From contig NZ_CP045298.1 in assembly GCF_009363115.1 (NCBI RefSeq), forward strand, positions 5,515,501-5,579,500: DNA of 64,000 bases, in the 5' to 3' direction. Position numbers and translations under genes: made by a program. Origin of the DNA: Paenibacillus brasilensis. Its GTDB lineage: Bacteria; Bacillota; Bacilli; Paenibacillales; Paenibacillaceae. Of this stretch, positions 51,569-60,657 are shown piece after piece (position 1 is the first letter of the stretch; every line of letters starts with the position of its first letter). A model generated the notes under the pieces. That model did not search any database. It worked only from the letters and a program-made list of their open reading frames with translations, and was not told where the DNA came from.

Positions 51569-53161
51569 ATGTTTAAAGTATTAGTATCCGATCCGATCAG
51601 TGACCTAGGCATTCAGCAGCTGATGGATGCAGACGATGTCACGGTGGACAAGAACACAGGTCTCAGCGAGGATGAATTGGTTCAAATTATTGGTGATTAT
51701 GACGCACTGCTCGTCCGCAGCCAAACCCGGGTAACTGAACGCATCATGGCCGCAGGTAAAAACCTCAAGGTTGTCGGACGCGCTGGTGTCGGTGTGGACA
51801 ACATCGACCTTGAGGCGGCAACGCAACGCGGAATTATCGTTATTAACGCTCCTGACGGCAACACAATTACGACCTGTGAGCATACTTTTGCCATGATGAT
51901 GGCTCTGGCCCGTCATATTCCACAGGCGTATGCCAAAACTATCGGCGGTACATGGGATCGTAAAACATTCCTCGGTGTCGAGCTGCGCAACAAAACGCTT
52001 GGTGTCCTCGGTATGGGACGCATCGGCAGTGAAGTAGCCAAACGCGCCAAAGCATTTGGCATGAACATCCTCGGCTATGATCCGTTTCTGACAGAAGAAC
52101 GTGCCGAGAAGCTGGGCATTAAGCTCGCCAGTGTGAACGAAATCATTCGCAACGCAGATTTCATGACCGTACACACCCCTTTAACACCGGAAACAAAGCA
52201 TATGATTGCACGCCCGCAGTTTGAAGTGATGAAAAAGGGAATGCGTATCATTAACTGTGCCCGTGGCGGTGTTATTGATGAGATGGCTCTTGTTGAGGCC
52301 ATTGATGAAGGAATTGTTGCCGGTGCAGCCTTTGACGTATTCGAGTCGGAGCCGCCAGCACAGGACCATCCTTTCCTGAGCCATCCGAAAATTATCGTTA
52401 CACCGCATCTGGGCGCATCCACAGTCGAAGCTCAAGAGAACGTAGCTATCGACGTATCCGAGCAGGTGCTGCATATCTTGCGTGATGAGCCGTTTAAAAA
52501 TGCGGTCAATATGCCTCCAGTACCATCCAATGTGATGACGCAATTACAGCCATATTTCTCACTTGGCGAGAAGCTGGGCAGCTTTGCTGTTCAGGTGACG
52601 AATCAGGCTGTAAGTGAAATCCAGGTGGATTACGCTGGCGATTTGTCCACTGTAGATACACAGCCGCTGACTCGTTATATTTTGAAAGGCGTACTCAGCC
52701 GTCACCTGGGCAGTGATGTGAACATTGTAAACTCTGTCCATCTTGCCAAAACACGTGACATCCATCTTGTCGTATCCCAGGCTCCGGCCACCAAAGGCTT
52801 TACGAACCTGATCACTGTTACGCTTAAAACACAAAGCGGCGAAGAGCAACGCGTAGCTGGTACCCTGCTGGCAGGGTATGGCGAGCGGATTGTCCGGTTG
52901 AACCAATTCCCAGTAGATGTGGCACCGGAGGCTCATTTCCTGCTCATTTCCCACAATGATAAACCAGGCATTATCGGCCGTGTCGGCACCCTGCTTGGTG
53001 AAAATGGCGTCAATATCGCCTCCATGCAAGTAGGACGTAAAATTGTTGGTGGCGAAGCCATCATGATTCTCACGGTTGACAAAGCTGTGCCAAAAGATGT
53101 GCTCGTTCAACTGGTTGGACTGCCGGAGCTGAATACCGCTCAAGAAGTAGTGCTGGGTTAA
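51569..53161 (+). CDS. serA: D-3-phosphoglycerate dehydrogenase
   Basis: First step of serine synthesis, NAD-dependent. 530 residues of the long type: catalytic/NAD domains (about 1-310, with GVLGMGRIGSEVAKRAKAFG, CARGGVIDE and the active-site His in PHLGAST), an intervening domain (about 320-445) and a C-terminal ACT domain (about 455-527, DKPGIIGRVGTLLGENGVNI) for serine feedback. ATG at 51569 follows AGGAGG. Controlled by the T-box upstream. Confidence 0.97.
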   Translation: MFKVLVSDPISDLGIQQLMDADDVTVDKNTGLSEDELVQIIGDYDALLVRSQTRVTERIMAAGKNLKVVGRAGVGVDNIDLEAATQRGIIVINAPDGNTITTCEHTFAMMMALARHIPQAYAKTIGGTWDRKTFLGVELRNKTLGVLGMGRIGSEVAKRAKAFGMNILGYDPFLTEERAEKLGIKLASVNEIIRNADFMTVHTPLTPETKHMIARPQFEVMKKGMRIINCARGGVIDEMALVEAIDEGIVAGAAFDVFESEPPAQDHPFLSHPKIIVTPHLGASTVEAQENVAIDVSEQVLHILRDEPFKNAVNMPPVPSNVMTQLQPYFSLGEKLGSFAVQVTNQAVSEIQVDYAGDLSTVDTQPLTRYILKGVLSRHLGSDVNIVNSVHLAKTRDIHLVVSQAPATKGFTNLITVTLKTQSGEEQRVAGTLLAGYGERIVRLNQFPVDVAPEAHFLLISHNDKPGIIGRVGTLLGENGVNIASMQVGRKIVGGEAIMILTVDKAVPKDVLVQLVGLPELNTAQEVVLG

Positions 53162-53208
53162 TAATAGAAAATGCTAGAGAAAGTCCATTTTACTTTCTCC
53201 TTAAAAGC

Positions 53209-53238
53209 GAGGCGCCTGGATACTCAGGCGTCTTTTTC
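53209..53238 (+). terminator. Terminator after serA
   Basis: GGCGCCTG and CAGGCGTC pair around a short loop, followed by TTTTTCC. A weaker hairpin (GAGAAAGT/ACTTTCTC) at 53177-53200 lies just before. Confidence 0.75.
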
Positions 53239-53305
53239 CTATACCAGTGTCAACATCTATCTTGATGCTGATGTTCCACGTTGAACAAGATAAATGTTGA
53301 TTTTT

Positions 53306-53338
53306 CAACAAAAAGCACCCTCTTCCGAGGATGCTTTC
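53306..53338 (-). terminator. Terminator after resE
   Basis: On the minus strand GCATCCTCggaaGAGGGTGC followed by TTTTTG. Confidence 0.85.
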
Positions 53339-53353
53339 GAACTGGGAATTTAG

Positions 53354-54814
53354 CTAAATCGACTTAGTCTGTGACAGAGCCTGACTTTGTTTTTTGGAGA
53401 TTGGCAGCAGAATCGTGAACTCTGTCCCCTTTCCTAAAACGCTGGCAGCAGATACAGAGCCTCCGTGAGCTTCTACAATATTTTTGACAATAGCAAGTCC
53501 CAGGCCCGTGCCCTTGTCCTCGCCTCGCACTCTTGCCTTGTCAGCCTTGTAAAAACGGTCAAAAATGTAAGGTAAGTCCTCGCTGGCAATGCCTACCCCT
53601 TCATCCTTAATCCGGATGCGCACAAGCTCATGTCGTTCTCCTAAAATTCGATCCGCCCCAATAGTAACCTTTTTCCCTTCGGGTGTATGTCTGAATGCGT
53701 TATCCAGTAAATTCGTTAGTACCTGCTCCAGCCGATCCTCATCCACATCAGACAAAAGCAGCTGTTGGCCCTGCTCATGATAATCGAGAGTCAGCCCCTG
53801 TTCCTTCGAGCGTACCATAAATTTACGGTGAACACGCTCAATCAGCTCGTTCACATTCACTTCCTGACGATGCATGTCTGTATGACCTGCCTCCATTCGA
53901 GCCAGATCAAGCAGATCCTTAACAAGCCTTCCCATGCGCAGTGATTCATCATAAATGACCTGAACCAGTTCCTCGGATTCCTCCGGTGAACCAGCCATAC
54001 CATCAAGCAACGCTTCACTGTAGCCCTGCATCATAGATAAGGGTGTACGGATTTCATGAGATACATTGGCGACAAAATCGCTTCTCATCTTCTCCAGCTT
54101 CACTTCTTCCGTGATATCCCTGAGCACAGCTACCGTGCCGCGAATTACATTATCTGTGTACAGAGGAGCCATCTGTACCGACCAGGAGCCCTTCTTTACA
54201 TGAATATGGTCTCCCACGTCCTCTCCTTTGTCCATAACCGTGTGAAACAGTGGCAACAACGGGTCTGGTACAGATGCTCCGAACTCCTGCTGATCATGCC
54301 CTTGCCATTCCAGCTCTTTCCAGCTATCCAGCAGATTTTGAGCAGGCGGGTTCGTCAAGATAATTTGCCCGCTTCTGTCAAAGGTAATGACAGCGTCAGA
54401 CATGCTTCGCAGCACACTGGATAGATGGTTTTTCTCCTCATTCAGACTGCGGATCGTCGCTTCCAATTCCGTAGACATGTGATTAAAAGTTTTCGCCAGC
54501 TCCCCGATCTCATCACTGGTAACCAGTGAAAGCCGGGTATCATACTTTCCCTCACGAATGGCATTCGCCGCCTGAATCAACAGCTGCATAGGCTGTGTGA
54601 TTTTAGTAAAAAGAAATAAAGCAAAAAAGGTCGTTAATAAAAATCCGACAATACATGTATAAGTGAACAAATGCTTGATTTCCGTCGATTCGTACGCCGC
54701 AAAATTCCTGTTAATATACGGCAACAAAAAAAGTCCCAGAAAAATAAGCACAGAGCCTACAAGGCAAATGATGGTGATCCACAGCTTGCCTACCAGCGAT
54801 CTCCAAAAGTTCAC
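53354..54814 (-). CDS. resE: Sensor histidine kinase ResE
   Basis: Membrane kinase that pairs with ResD to control respiration and oxygen-limitation genes. 486 residues: two membrane helices (about 8-30 and 52-75), HAMP (about 76-130), PAS (about 138-240), HisKA with VSHEIRTPLSMM, and HATPase with NLLDNAFRHTPEG and GTGLGLAIVKNIVEAHGG. Compared with B. subtilis ResE the extracytoplasmic loop is very short. GTG at 54814, 12 bases after GGAGG; resD stops one base before. Confidence 0.9.
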   Translation of the reverse strand: MNFWRSLVGKLWITIICLVGSVLIFLGLFLLPYINRNFAAYESTEIKHLFTYTCIVGFLLTTFFALFLFTKITQPMQLLIQAANAIREGKYDTRLSLVTSDEIGELAKTFNHMSTELEATIRSLNEEKNHLSSVLRSMSDAVITFDRSGQIILTNPPAQNLLDSWKELEWQGHDQQEFGASVPDPLLPLFHTVMDKGEDVGDHIHVKKGSWSVQMAPLYTDNVIRGTVAVLRDITEEVKLEKMRSDFVANVSHEIRTPLSMMQGYSEALLDGMAGSPEESEELVQVIYDESLRMGRLVKDLLDLARMEAGHTDMHRQEVNVNELIERVHRKFMVRSKEQGLTLDYHEQGQQLLLSDVDEDRLEQVLTNLLDNAFRHTPEGKKVTIGADRILGERHELVRIRIKDEGVGIASEDLPYIFDRFYKADKARVRGEDKGTGLGLAIVKNIVEAHGGSVSAASVLGKGTEFTILLPISKKQSQALSQTKSI

Positions 54815-54815
54815 G

Positions 54816-55532
54816 TTATTTTGGAACCTCCAGTTTATAGCCCACACCCCAAACCGTTGTAATCATAGCCGCTGCCTCTGGGGATACCTTATTCAGTTTT
54901 TCACGAAGCCGCTTCACATGCGTATCGACGGTACGCAGATCACCAAAAAATTCATAATTCCATACATCTTTCAGCAGCTCTTCGCGCGAGAAGACCTTAT
55001 CCGGCGACACTGCCAAATAGTGCAACAGCTCATATTCTTTAGGTGTGAGACTGATCTCAATTCCGCCTGCACTTACCCGGTGTGCATCATGCTCAATAAT
55101 AAGATTTGGAAAAACAATGCTATTGCTTGGTACCGCCTCTTTGGTTAAAAAGGCAGTTTCCGAAGAACGGCGCAATATCGCCTTAACCCGATAAATGACT
55201 TCTCGTGGACTAAAAGGCTTGACCACATAGTCATCGGCCCCAACTTCAAAGCCCTGTACACGGTTTACCTCTTCTCCTTTGGCGGTCAGCATAATCACAG
55301 GCGTTGCTTTGTTCTGACGCAGACGTGTACATACTTCAATCCCATCCATGCCCGGAAGCATCACATCCAGCAAAATAATGCTGTAATCGCTTGCAGTCGC
55401 TTTTTGGAGAGCCATCTCTCCGTCCTCGGCTTCATCAATTTCATAACCTTCTTTTTCCAGATACATCCGCAGAAGGCGGCGAATGCGTTCTTCATCATCT
55501 ACAATTAATATGCGGTTGCTATGTTCTGACAT
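54816..55532 (-). CDS. resD: Response regulator ResD
   Basis: OmpR/PhoB-type regulator of 238 residues. Receiver domain with DDEE, phosphorylated Asp in LLDVMLPGMDG, and Lys in VVKPFSPRE; winged-helix DNA-binding domain in the second half (FSREELLKDVWNYEFFGDLR). resABC, normally just upstream in Bacillus, is missing, and rluB is the upstream neighbour. Confidence 0.94.
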   Translation of the reverse strand: MSEHSNRILIVDDEERIRRLLRMYLEKEGYEIDEAEDGEMALQKATASDYSIILLDVMLPGMDGIEVCTRLRQNKATPVIMLTAKGEEVNRVQGFEVGADDYVVKPFSPREVIYRVKAILRRSSETAFLTKEAVPSNSIVFPNLIIEHDAHRVSAGGIEISLTPKEYELLHYLAVSPDKVFSREELLKDVWNYEFFGDLRTVDTHVKRLREKLNKVSPEAAAMITTVWGVGYKLEVPK

Positions 55533-55624
55533 ATTCCCAGTCCCTTCGCTAAAAAAAGCATTCTCTCTATTTTACTATTTTCCCGTGCGCGGTCAAACTT
55601 TACTCTTGTTCAACAGTCTCTTTA

Positions 55625-55655
55625 CACCAAAAAGGCCGGGGTTATGACCCCCGTC
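55625..55655 (-). terminator. Terminator overlapping the end of rluB
   Basis: On the minus strand CGGGGGTcataACCCCG followed by GCC and five T. The rluB stop codon lies within the stem region. Confidence 0.8.
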
Positions 55656-56400
55656 CTGTCCGTTTCTTTTTCGTGTTGTCTGATTTGGCAAGTTGAATGA
55701 GACGGTTAATTTCGTCCTTGGTGAGGGGTCTGGTCAGACCACGCTTCAAGTTCTGCAACAAAAGATCCCCGAAGGCAATTCGTTTGAGTCTGATAACCGG
55801 GTGTGAAATAGCCTCAAACATCCGTCTTACCTGACGATTTCTGCCTTCATAAATGGTAATTTGGATTACTGACTCCTTACCATCCGGGTCTACATCTTTA
55901 TATTCTACCTCGGCTGGTGCAGTAATGCCATCTTCCAGCACGATCCCTTTTTTCAGCTTGTCCAGCTCAGTTCCATGCGGAACACCTTTAACAGTCGCTA
56001 CATATGTCTTGGGCACATGATGCTTGGGATGGGTGAGCAAATTGGCGAACTCGCCGTCATTGGTAAGTAACAGCAGTCCTTCCGTATCGTAATCCAGACG
56101 ACCTACCGGATATACACGTTCCTTAACACCTTTCAGGTAGTCAGACACGATTTTACGGCCCTCCGGATCGGAGGCACTCGTGATAACCCCTTTAGGTTTA
56201 TTCATCATCAGATAGATTTTTTTCTCGGTTTTAATCGGTCTACCCTTTACCGTAATTATATCCTGATCAGGGTCCGCCTTCGTTCCCAGCTCTGTTACGA
56301 TAACCCCGTTCACTTCCACGCTGCCTGCCTGAATAAGCTCCTCACATTTCCGTCTGGATGCTACCCCGGCCTGGGCCAATATTTTCTGCAATCTTTCCAT
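55642..56400 (-). CDS. rluB: Ribosomal large subunit pseudouridine synthase B
   Basis: Modifies 23S rRNA; 252 residues of the RsuA/RluB family. N-terminal S4 domain (MERLQKILAQAGVASRRKCE) and catalytic domain with the aspartate in VGRLDYDTEGLLLLTNDG and GRNRQVRRMF. The C-terminal tail is Lys/Arg-rich. Same spm-rlu-res order as B. subtilis. Confidence 0.95.
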   Translation of the reverse strand: MERLQKILAQAGVASRRKCEELIQAGSVEVNGVIVTELGTKADPDQDIITVKGRPIKTEKKIYLMMNKPKGVITSASDPEGRKIVSDYLKGVKERVYPVGRLDYDTEGLLLLTNDGEFANLLTHPKHHVPKTYVATVKGVPHGTELDKLKKGIVLEDGITAPAEVEYKDVDPDGKESVIQITIYEGRNRQVRRMFEAISHPVIRLKRIAFGDLLLQNLKRGLTRPLTKDEINRLIQLAKSDNTKKKRTGRGS

Positions 56401-56478
56401 GTTCGCTAATTCACCTCATGCTAATGATACCCATCTACGAACAAAATCACAACCCCCGTTCAAAAAACGATGCAGGAA

Positions 56479-57009
56479 TCAAAATACAAGCAGGCAAATG
56501 GCAATGGCTGCCACAAAACCAACCACGTCGGAAAATAGTCCTACCTTCAAAGCATATCGCCCATTGCGGATACCTACCGCACCAAAATATACAGTCAGTA
56601 CATACAAAGTCGTATCCGTGCTGCCTTGAATTGTAGAAGCGATCCGACCGATCATGGAGTCCGGGCCATAGGTACGAATCAGATCAGTCGTGAACGCAAG
56701 CGAACCGGTGCCCGTCAAAGGGCGGAGCAGACCTAAAGGCAGTACCTCACCGGGGACGCCCCAGCCTTTGATCCATGGTGTGACCCAGGATATTAAATAA
56801 TCCAGAGCCCCGGAAGCTCGAAAAATACTTATCGCTACCATCATGCCTACAAGATGAGGAATGATACTGATTGCGGTGGAGAAGCCGTCTTTGGCTCCAT
56901 CCACAAAGGAATCGTAGACGGGTACCTTTTTGGCATATGCATATAAAGGGATAAAAGCGAGAATAAACGGAATGGCCCAAGTCGATACGAGGTTAATAAA
57001 ATGAAGCAT
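56479..57009 (-). CDS. spmB: Spore maturation protein B
   Basis: Membrane protein for spore core dehydration, acting with SpmA. 176 residues, close to Bacillus SpmB. Nucleoside-transporter-gate type motifs: SIIPHLVGMMVAISIFRASG and LRPLTGTGSLAFTTDLIRTYG, then DTTLYVLTVYFG. ATG at 57009 has AAGGA 10 bases upstream. Starts 7 bases after the spmA stop. Confidence 0.94.
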   Translation of the reverse strand: MLHFINLVSTWAIPFILAFIPLYAYAKKVPVYDSFVDGAKDGFSTAISIIPHLVGMMVAISIFRASGALDYLISWVTPWIKGWGVPGEVLPLGLLRPLTGTGSLAFTTDLIRTYGPDSMIGRIASTIQGSTDTTLYVLTVYFGAVGIRNGRYALKVGLFSDVVGFVAAIAICLLVF

Positions 57010-57016
57010 GCCTCCC

Positions 57017-57751
57017 TCATCCTTTCCAAGTGGTATCCCTGCCCTTGGCAACGGTGATTCCCGTCCGTGGAGCTGCAGGTGAAGATACAGGCGGTGCTGT
57101 CGAAGCGGACACAGGTGTTTGAGGAGGCTGAGGACTCAATGCTGTCTGAGACGGCGGTTTCGCAGGGGGACGTCGCAGTTCCCGACTACGATACCAACGA
57201 TCTGCCGCTATCGCAGCAAAGGTCGCTATCGCTGTCGCCACCAGTGTCGTGCCGACGATTTCCGCCGGATGTGCGGAATGATAATTCAGCCGAATCGCGA
57301 TCAATGTCGTGGGAATCAACGTAATACTGGCTGTATTTAACGCCAGTAACGTACACATAGCAGGAGTAGCAGTTTGCTTATCCGGGTTGAGCGTTTGCAG
57401 TTCCTGCATTGCCTTGATGCCCATTGGAGTCGCTGCATTTCCCAGGCCCAGCAGATTGGCGCTCATATTGGACAAAATGTAGCCCATAGCCGGATGATTA
57501 CGCGGAACATCCGGGAACAAAAAGGCAACGAAAGGGGCGAGCAGCCTGGATATTTTCTGCAAGAGCCCTCCGTCTTCGGCCAGCCGCATCATGCCCATCC
57601 AGAACACCAGCACGCTGATCAGTCCAAAGCACACTGTAACACCCGTGGCCGCCCCATCAAAAGCAGCCTTGGTCACCACTTCAATATTTCCCTGTGCAGC
57701 AGCAAATGCAAATCCGATACAAATCAAAGCCACCCATATGAGATGAATCAT
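57017..57751 (-). CDS. spmA: Spore maturation protein A with a C-terminal Pro-rich extension
   Basis: Partner of SpmB in spore dehydration. 244 residues, of which about 195 make up the SpmA membrane domain (GAATGVTVCFGLISVLVFWM, MSANLLGLGNAATPMGIKAM, ALNTASITLIPTTLIAIR). The last 50 residues are Pro/Ser/Ala-rich and not part of the usual protein. ATG at 57751 follows GGGAGG. Operon dacB-spmA-spmB. Confidence 0.92.
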   Translation of the reverse strand: MIHLIWVALICIGFAFAAAQGNIEVVTKAAFDGAATGVTVCFGLISVLVFWMGMMRLAEDGGLLQKISRLLAPFVAFLFPDVPRNHPAMGYILSNMSANLLGLGNAATPMGIKAMQELQTLNPDKQTATPAMCTLLALNTASITLIPTTLIAIRLNYHSAHPAEIVGTTLVATAIATFAAIAADRWYRSRELRRPPAKPPSQTALSPQPPQTPVSASTAPPVSSPAAPRTGITVAKGRDTTWKG

Positions 57752-57819
57752 GATTGATCCCTCCCTTTCATCAATGATGTGACACATGTCGGTTCATAGC
57801 AATTTAAGCCTGCTTGCCC

Positions 57820-59082
57820 CTAAACTCCAAACAGATTTCTTATAATTACACTCCATCCGCTCGTCCAGCTGCGTTGCTGAGTGCCGCTTAAAGGAGCCTG
57901 AGCAGTCGGAACTTCCTGTTGGGGCTGTATCGTTCTTGGGTTCGGCAGCTTGCTGCCTTTTTCATATACAGGAACGGAACCGATCAGTTTGCCTTCCAGC
58001 AGAAACTCGACACGTCCCCGCAAACCAAAGGATACGTCCGCTCTCCCTGCAGAACGGGACTTTTTGTATAGTACTAATCTTTTATGCAGCCGGGTCTTCT
58101 CACCGTCGTGCAGAGGATAAGCAAAGCTAGCACCCGTTAATAGCGGATACCCGTTAATCGGTTGTTGCTTGTCCGTAATCGGAATGAGTGGATAATATCG
58201 AAACCCGTAATCAAGCATACGGGCATGGTCATTCCAATCATCCCCGTCATTCAAGGTAACAGCGGCAAGCTGGCGACCATCCCGCGTGGCCGAACTGACG
58301 AGACAACGGAAGGCTTTCTTGGTAAAGCCGGTTTTCACACCGTCAGCCCCTTCATAGAGCCGCAGCATTTTGTTTTTGTTATGCCACGAGTAATCCCAGG
58401 AATTGTTGGGATTCGGCGCCTTTTTCAGTTCAGTCTTAACGATACGGGCAAAGGTTGGATTATGCAGCGCATAGGCGGTTAGCCGAGCCATATCATTCGC
58501 TGAGGAGTAATGCCCTTCGACATCCAGTCCATGAGGATTAGCAAAATGCGTATGACTTAGCCCAAGTTGAACCGCCTTATCATTCATCAAATGAACGAAT
58601 CCCTCTTCTGTCCCACCCACATGCTCGGCAATGGCAGAAGCGGCATCATTACCGGAACGGAGCATCAGACCGTACAACATATTTTCCAGCGTCATTTCTT
58701 CCCCCATTCGCAGAAAAAGCGATGAACCTTCTTTGGCGTACGCCGTCGGACTAACCTTTACCCGATCCTGCAAACGCCCATGCTCAATAGCCACGATAGC
58801 GGTCATTATTTTGGTCAAACTGGCAATGCGCAGCTCCCGGTCACCCTCGTCAGCATATATGATTCTTCCTGATGTGACATCAATTAAAGAGGAGGCCTGT
58901 GCATGGGTCTTTAATGCAGGCGGGGTCGTTTCCGTCTTCTTCGCTCCCTGAACGGGCTGTGGATTCAGCAAAACGAGCAGCAATGACACAATAAGCAGCA
59001 GTGCCAGCGGCAAAACAAAGGCGCATGCTTTAAACGAAAGCTGGTTTTGGCCCGCGTGGATGCGTTGCTTCTTTTTAAACAT
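57820..59082 (-). CDS. dacB: D-alanyl-D-alanine carboxypeptidase, sporulation type
   Basis: Penicillin-binding protein 5* that trims cross-links of the spore cortex. 420 residues with an N-terminal membrane anchor or signal (about 20-45). The catalytic triad motifs are SLTK (SxxK), SGN, and KTG in ADGVKTGFTKKA. A C-terminal beta-domain with a Pro/Gln-rich linker follows. ATG at 59082 follows GGAGG. In Bacillus dacB heads the same spmA-spmB operon. Confidence 0.92.
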   Translation of the reverse strand: MFKKKQRIHAGQNQLSFKACAFVLPLALLLIVSLLLVLLNPQPVQGAKKTETTPPALKTHAQASSLIDVTSGRIIYADEGDRELRIASLTKIMTAIVAIEHGRLQDRVKVSPTAYAKEGSSLFLRMGEEMTLENMLYGLMLRSGNDAASAIAEHVGGTEEGFVHLMNDKAVQLGLSHTHFANPHGLDVEGHYSSANDMARLTAYALHNPTFARIVKTELKKAPNPNNSWDYSWHNKNKMLRLYEGADGVKTGFTKKAFRCLVSSATRDGRQLAAVTLNDGDDWNDHARMLDYGFRYYPLIPITDKQQPINGYPLLTGASFAYPLHDGEKTRLHKRLVLYKKSRSAGRADVSFGLRGRVEFLLEGKLIGSVPVYEKGSKLPNPRTIQPQQEVPTAQAPLSGTQQRSWTSGWSVIIRNLFGV

Positions 59083-59278
59083 TTGGATTCCTCCGGTTTT
59101 GAGCAAGTCTTGTACCATTCTATGTCCAAGCTGTTCAAAGTATGTCCACCTTTATAACAGAAAATTCCTCTGCAGGGTTGCTCGATCAGGCAATTTACAC
59201 TCCTGATCACATATATATAGTTGAGGATTTGCAAAATCTGGAGTAGCTAAATGTTGAATATGGATGGGGGTGTACAGC

Positions 59279-60001
59279 ATGCAGCGCCTACAGTTTGAAG
59301 CAATTTTAAGATCCCGGATTGTAGAGTCCGCAGAGGGATTAAATCGAAGCGGCGTATCCTTTGCCACTTTTGCGACCGCGCGTTGTAATCCGCAGTTCTG
59401 GGATTTGACGGCAAAGGGTGGATTTCAGATCAAAGCAGGTGTCACTCCGGCCCAGGGGATCAGGGATATCTTTACAAATGGTGGTCAATATGCCTTTGAA
59501 TGTGCAACAGCTATGGTCATTGTACTGTACAAAGCAGTGCTGGATTCCATTCTGGAAAGTGAATTTAATCGGATTTTTGCAGATATGCTGTTGTATGATT
59601 GGCACTATGACAGTGACCTCAAGCTCATACAGGTGCAGGGAAGTCACAAATCGTCTCCGGGCGATATCCTATATTTTAATAATCCAGATGTGTCACCTGA
59701 TACCTTGGAGTGGAAAGGAGAAAATGTTGTTAAGCTGAAGGAAAACCTTTTTTATGGACATGGAATCGGCATCTTGCCAGCAAGAGGTATTATTGATTCA
59801 CTCAATCAGCATCGTCGGCCAGAGGCCACAATATCTGCTTATATGACGGATGAAGTGATTTATCCAGACTTCATCTATTTATCCCAGTTCGCTCCTGAAG
59901 GATACCGAGAGGTTGAACGATCGCTGTCTACTTCTTATCAACAGGAACATGGTCGACGTGTGTATGCAGTCATTGGTGGAAGGCGGTACGCTCGGAGATA
60001 G
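59279..60001 (+). CDS. tgl: Protein-glutamine gamma-glutamyltransferase (spore coat transglutaminase)
   Basis: Cross-links spore coat proteins such as GerQ late in sporulation. 240 residues. FATFATARCNPQFWDL, the active-site cysteine in YAFECATAMVIVLYKA and the stretch LYDWHYDSDL resemble B. subtilis Tgl, as does WKGENVVKL.ENLFYGHGIGI. Relative to B. subtilis the first 35-40 residues are missing; no frame upstream restores them. ATG at 59279 has GGGGGTG at 6 bases. CATATATATA at 59211-59220 may be a late-sporulation -10 element. Confidence 0.85.
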   Translation: MQRLQFEAILRSRIVESAEGLNRSGVSFATFATARCNPQFWDLTAKGGFQIKAGVTPAQGIRDIFTNGGQYAFECATAMVIVLYKAVLDSILESEFNRIFADMLLYDWHYDSDLKLIQVQGSHKSSPGDILYFNNPDVSPDTLEWKGENVVKLKENLFYGHGIGILPARGIIDSLNQHRRPEATISAYMTDEVIYPDFIYLSQFAPEGYREVERSLSTSYQQEHGRRVYAVIGGRRYARR

Positions 60002-60084
60002 AAGCAAATGCAAAAGGAAGGTATTCCTTAGCCCTAATTGGGCATTTGGAACCCTTCCTGAAGAAACCTTTAATCCGATAATTT

Positions 60085-60573
60085 TTACAAGTAAGCGGGA
60101 CCCGAGTGACTGTGATCTTGATTTGTAGTGACATCTACAGTTACCTTTGGATTTTGCTGAGCGTTGCCCGCAGTTTGGAAGATGGACTGCACCTTATCAA
60201 TAAGGTAGGGGGTGGAATCGATTATCTTCTCAATCAGATGTGTTTGATTGTCCAAAGGAACGATTTGTGCTCCCTGTTTGCCAACAACCAGAAATGCAAT
60301 CGGTTGAATAGATACACCGCCACCACTACCGCCACCAAACGGATGTCCTTCCTTCCCGCTATGATTTCCCGCTGCTGAGGAAGTATGGACCTCTTCATCT
60401 ACATTAAAGTCACTCCCACCGGCTGCGAAGCCAAAACCCACCTTACTGATTGGCAAAATAACGGAACCATCGGGTGTTTCCACTGCTTCTCCGACAATCG
60501 TATTCACGTCTACCATGGCTTTGATGTTTTCCATCGCGGTTTGCATAAGCCCCTGAATCGGGTGATCTGACAT
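60085..60573 (-). CDS. ytfJ: GerW family sporulation protein (YtfJ)
   Basis: Spore protein of 162 residues. MSDHPIQGLMQTAMENIKAM, VGFGFAAGGSDF, a Gly-rich stretch (FGGGSGGGVSIQPIAFLVV) and a Gln/Asn-rich tail are typical of GerW/YtfJ, which has a role in germination of spores. Same strand as the DUF2953 gene, as with ytfI-ytfJ in B. subtilis. Confidence 0.93.
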   Translation of the reverse strand: MSDHPIQGLMQTAMENIKAMVDVNTIVGEAVETPDGSVILPISKVGFGFAAGGSDFNVDEEVHTSSAAGNHSGKEGHPFGGGSGGGVSIQPIAFLVVGKQGAQIVPLDNQTHLIEKIIDSTPYLIDKVQSIFQTAGNAQQNPKVTVDVTTNQDHSHSGPAYL

Positions 60574-60657
60574 GATTATTCCTCCTCTGCTTATCTCAAG
60601 CGTAGACTGCCTTTTCTTTCGCTATTGTGCGCAGACCACTAAGAAAATATGTATCGC

